From Hypericum androsaemum (Eukaryota; Streptophyta; Magnoliopsida; Malpighiales; Hypericaceae), in NCBI GenBank assembly GCA_963995505.1, contig OZ023183.1, positions 14,132,671-14,196,670 of the forward strand: a DNA stretch of 64,000 nucleotides, written 5' to 3'. A program made the translations under genes and the position numbers. Each line of letters opens with the position of its first letter. Within the stretch, counting starts at the first letter, position 1. Positions 59,486-64,000 of the stretch are shown here, piece after piece. Under the pieces are notes generated by a model. The model was not told the DNA's origin. It searched no databases and saw only the letters and a program-made list of their open reading frames with translations.

Positions 59486-62386
59486 ATGGCTCTAAACACC
59501 TCGGCGATTAAATGGGTGACGCGGACGAGGAGCATCACAAAGTTGCTACGAGGAAGGATGGCTAATTCCGGTTCCCCACTTGGTTCCGCGTCTTCGGTCG
59601 ATGATCGTCCGAGTAATTCGCTGATACTTCCATGGAGTTCCTCGGGCGCCATTTTCTCCGGTCACCGGTTCAAGTCGAGTAGCACCGCTAGCCAACTTGC
59701 ACAACTTTATAGTAGTGACGACGAGGATTTCCAGGTAACTAATAATAGTTATGAGCTCAGTCTTACTATATATGAAAATTATGTCTAGTAAATTTATGAT
59801 AATTTTTACCATCTTTTAAATAAAATTTAGGAGAGAAAATGAACTTTGTGAGACCTACCATAAAATGGCAATATAATCCTACCCATTAACTATATTATAC
59901 CAAATCATAGTTGGAGAAAAATATTATAAAATTTTTCCAACATTACAAGAATTAGTGAACCTGTTCTATAGGAAATCATGTATTTTGAAGGAGAGGAGGG
60001 TTCCTGAGTGTTAACACCACATCAAAACATCTGTTTTCATCTCTCTTGAGTTCAAACAAATATTTGAAATACTTTCTGATTACTCAAAAGTGTTTTATAA
60101 CATATTTTTCACAGACTTGGTATACCTAATAATTGAGATTTACAAAGTGACAATTTTATAATGGGAATACATGATTCACTTTCTCACTCCAAATTAAACT
60201 ATCAATGACCCAAATATTGATATTTGATATTTACTCATTATTACACGGAGGTGTTTGGACAAAAAAAAAAGCTAGCTCATTCAGGTTCAAATTTGAATTT
60301 TGGCAAGTATTAGTCTAACTATTTGTTGTACCGAAAAAAAAAATCGAATCAGCAATTCTTTTCCCATAATAAAGGGTTCTGGGCTGTATGAACGAACTCA
60401 ACGTTTTTGGATTTGAGCATCCAATGATCTTCTTGATAACAAGTGTACCATACTACCAATATTTTATTAGGCTTATAAATTCTAAACAATCAAATATCAT
60501 AATTTTTCAAAATTAATTGCCCCTTTTGAGTTCAAGAACTATATTTATATTCTAAACAATTAAATTCTAATCATTTTCGCAGGAATTGAATTTTCCGGGC
60601 GGGAAAGTCGGTTACGTATCAGATTTGAGATTTATTTCGGGGTCCAAGGGAAAGAGGGTTCCTTGCTATCGAGTGCTTGATGATGATGGGGAACTTATAA
60701 GAGGAAGCCATTTCAAGCAGGTACGCATCTAAGATAAGTCTCAACGTTAATACGTGTTTAGGGATGACAACGGGTATGATATGCTGTAATTCGAACTGTG
60801 AGATTTGGAATTCATTTCACTCGTGAAATTTAGATAAGCGAGGAAGCTGCAGTGAAGATGTACGAAGGCATGGCCACACTCCAAGTAATGGATACATTCT
60901 TCTATGAAGCTCAACGACAAGGAAGAATCTCTTTCTACATGACAGCAACCGGAGAAGAAGCAGTTAACCTTGCATCGGCCGCTGCGCTTAGTCCGGATGA
61001 TGTTATCTTCGCGCAGGTAATCGAACTTTCGTTTTGATTGTTTCAGTTGAAGCAGCCCGTGTTGATGTTCTTACAATCTGTCCATAATGTAATGCCAGTA
61101 CCGGGAGCCCGGAGTGCTGCTCTGGAGAGGTTTCACCCTCCAAGAATACGCGGATCAGTTGTTCGGTAACAATGACGATCATGGGAAAGGCAGGCAAATG
61201 CCGGTTCACTATGGATCTAACAAGCACAACTACTTCACCATTTCATCTCCTTTAGCGTGCGTACCGAGTCTCGAATGGAATTATGCAACTTTTGTGCTTG
61301 TGTTTGTGGTTCAGCTACTCTGAATAATTAGTATCTGTGTTCGTGCATCAGTACTCAACTTTCTCAAGCCGTTGGCGCCGCGTATTCTCTGAAAATGGAG
61401 AATAAGGATGCTTGTACGGTGGCCTTCACGGGGGATGGTGCTACAAGTGAGGTATATATAACATTTTAGTTGGATTATTTCAAATTCTGGTACAATTTGA
61501 GTTGCTTGGCCTCACATTCATGTTATTACAGGGAGACTTTCATGCTGCTCTCAACTTTGCAGCAGTAATGGACGCACCGATGATCTTCATCTGCAGAAAC
61601 AACGGATGGGCGATTAGTACCCACACATCGGAGCAATATCGAAGTACTATTTTCTCTTAATTTTCCGAGATCAATTTAACTCTTCAGTTTGTTGCATGCT
61701 AATTGCTGATTCGTTTTGATCAGGCGATGGCATTGTCGTCAAGGGTCAAGCCTACGGAATCAGAAGTATCCGAGTCAATGGAAATGACGCAGTTGCAGTG
61801 TACAGCGCAGTTCGTGCAGCTCGCGAAATGGCTATTGCTGAACAAAAGCCTGTATTAATTGAGGTGAGAATTCTAAAGCTGGCGTGTAGGTCTGCTCTCT
61901 GCAATATTATTCATAATGTGCAGATTATTCTTTTAGGCTATGACGTACAGAGTAGGGCATCACTCCACTTCTGATGATTCAACCAAGTACCGGTTGGCCA
62001 ACGAAATCGAATATTGGAAAATGGACAGAAATCCTGTTAACAGGTTTCGAAAATGGATCAAACAAAGTGGCTGGTGGACTGACAATGATGAAGCTGAACT
62101 CAGAAACAGCTTAAAGAAGCAGGTGAAACTCGATTACAAGCAACTCTTTTTCTAATCCCCTACTAATCATGCACCAGGGAAACGTCTCAACGATTTCGCG
62201 CAATTTCTTCTCTTGCAGGTACTGCAAGCGATTCAAGTGGCCGAGAAGACAGAGAAGCCGTCGATCAAAGAGTTGTTCTTAGATGTTTATGACAAGCCAA
62301 CAAGTAATCTCCAAGAACAAGAGAGACAATTGAGGGAAACCATCAAGAGACATTCACAAGACTATCCAGCAAATGTTCCGTACTGA
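59486..62386 (+). CDS. BCKDHA: Branched-chain 2-oxoacid dehydrogenase E1 alpha subunit
   Basis: Nine exons keep frame: 59486-59734, 60583-60720, 60834-61016, 61099-61256, 61352-61451, 61532-61643, 61724-61863, 61937-62122, 62219-62386. They give 477 residues (Arabidopsis AT1G21400 is ~472). The Arg/Ser-rich first ~75 residues fit a mitochondrial presequence. The thiamine diphosphate motif runs from GDG (270-272) to NN (299-300). The loop [13 protein letters not shown] (~367-379), phosphorylated on Ser in the animal enzyme, is conserved. E1 is an alpha2beta2 enzyme that decarboxylates the 2-oxo acids of Leu, Ile and Val and passes the acyl group to E2. The protein ends DYPANVPY. The ATG follows gtcgcc and is the first in frame that gives the presequence. 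Confidence 0.95.
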
Positions 62387-64000
62387 AGGTCGGAAAATAT
62401 AGAAAGTTGTGTATAATTTGTATTGATACCATGATTAGGGCAGAAAACGATCTGATGGCAGTGAATTGCTCTGAATAATATTGTTATATCGATTGCCACA
62501 TCCAGAGCTTTTGCTCTCTAACAATAAAAAGTTGGTTATATGATATGTGGTTTTCTCTACTCTAAAAAAAATATCACTAACATCACAAACAGTTTTTCTT
62601 GAGAAACTTATTAGCTAATTATAGGTATCAAATTTGAGCTATACATTAACTGTATGCAATTGGTATTGTCCTACCTAACCCGAACCTAGGTAATTTGTCC
62701 TGTAAGGTATTTACGTACTTAAAATTGGATGCCGCGAGTCTGGCCAATTTGGATGCGGGATGGACATCCTTCCGTACTTCGACTAGCCAAGGTGTAGCGG
62801 AAGTAAAATCATGAATTGTATGCTCCGACCTTACAAGAACGCTTCTAAAATCAATAAAAGATTTTAGTTTTATATCAAAATATTCAAAACGTGAACAAGC
62901 ACATAAAATCTCTGGTTTCAATCTGAAAAATCAATTTACGAAATCTTGTTCTCAAACCGAAAAGAAACGCAGCTTCTTCATTCAAGAAGTAACTGGAAGC
63001 ACTCTCTTTCTTAGCCCCCAAATCTGCTTCTTGTTCACTTGAAAATCGCATTTGCAATTGTTATTTTAATTTTTTCGCTTACCTCGAGTTGTGTATTTGT
63101 ATGATATTGAGATTATCACATTATTTATTAGAAAAGTGACCACATCAATTAATTGTCATAAAGTTTTAGATTATTTAAGAAAATTCTAACATCCAAAAGA
63201 CACGCCAAATTGAGTGTTTCAAATGGTAGTCCCATATTTTTTTATAGAAATAAACTGTTACATTATTATACTTACCAGAATTGAACTTTGAACTTATGTA
63301 AATTCATTGTTACTTCTTGTGACGTTAGGACAACTATTTGACTAGACTGATATTTCTTTAGTTTCTCCTTCATCTTTATTTTTTATATTAAATAATAGAT
63401 ATGGGAGTCTTTGTTTCTCATTGTGAAAGTATTTGTTTCTCATTGTGAGAGTTTCTTTTTGTCTTTGTTTCTCCTTTCTGTATAAATCTATTTAGAAATA
63501 AATCTATATTTGTTTTATATTCAGACCTATAGTTTATTACATCTACATTATTGGATGGATTTTTTTCCATATCTATGGCCGAATTGAGAGCTAAAGAGCT
63601 ACACTTAATATTTATGTAAATGTTTTTGTACATCAGAAAAATTGTGGAACAAGGTACAATATAAAAGATTAAAATACATTTTTCAAAATTTTATCCTGAA
63701 AAACTGTTATAATATTTTGAAATTGCTTATATGAATTGAACTCATGACCATCTCCAATCAGCTGAAATAAACGGACTCTCATAATGCATAATTAAACAAA
63801 GATTGTTATTTTTTTAAATCAAACTATCTAATATTATAAAATTGTCCGAGTTGACTAAATATCGTCCGAACGATTTGGACGAAAAAGAAAACTAGGTTCA
63901 TTCTACCTAACAATGATTGATATTGAACTATTTATACTACAATAGTGGGCCAAAAGTAGACGGCTGATCGGACTTCAAATCAAGGGCACGAGCTAAGTTG
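62387..64000. other. 3' flank of E1 alpha and AT-rich intergenic DNA
   Basis: A likely poly(A) signal (aacaataaaa, ~62520) follows the E1 alpha gene. I recognise nothing in the rest. Confidence 0.4.

Overview
This is a window of a dicot-type nuclear plant genome. The genes carry GT-AG introns and AT-rich intergenic DNA separates them. The retroelements use plant-type initiator-methionine tRNA primer sites, and the protein-coding genes are plant families: a Golgi PMT-type methyltransferase, a plastid STAY-GREEN-like protein, a TOM1-like VHS/GAT protein and a mitochondrial branched-chain 2-oxoacid dehydrogenase E1 alpha. I cannot name the species. Exon coordinates were worked out by hand from splice sites and reading-frame continuity, so single boundaries may be off by a base.

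Layout. 0-5 kb: a small secreted-peptide gene (minus) with a palindromic Mutator-type (MULE) element upstream. 5-8 kb: LINE fragments and a hAT-like element with a LINE piece nested inside. 8.0-11.1 kb: methyltransferase gene (minus), with a MULE-type element just upstream. 14-18.6 kb: LINE with RNase H, a 5S-rRNA-bearing Cassandra-type TRIM split by another LINE fragment, and a short MULE-type element. 19.8-21.4 kb: SGRL (plus). 22.1-26.1 kb: TOL3-like gene (minus). 27-33 kb: another MULE-type element, a 1.08 kb tandem duplication and a retroposon. 33.9-40.7 kb: a decayed Ty3/gypsy fragment split by a decayed but nearly full-length Ty1/copia element. 41.9-43.3 kb: a conserved gene of unknown function (minus). 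46-53.8 kb: a Ty1/copia element whose two LTRs face opposite ways yet carry the same 5-bp target duplication, best explained by an inversion. 56-59.2 kb: a MULE-type element with a captured exon-like segment, and two related short elements. 59.5-62.4 kb: BCKDH E1 alpha (plus).

The host genes do not form a pathway or operon. TOL3-like, the unknown gene and BCKDH E1 alpha appear to keep the order of an Arabidopsis chromosome 1 neighbourhood (as I recall it), stretched here to about 40 kb mainly by transposons. Much of the interest lies in nested and rearranged mobile elements whose boundaries can be set to the base from their target-site duplications.
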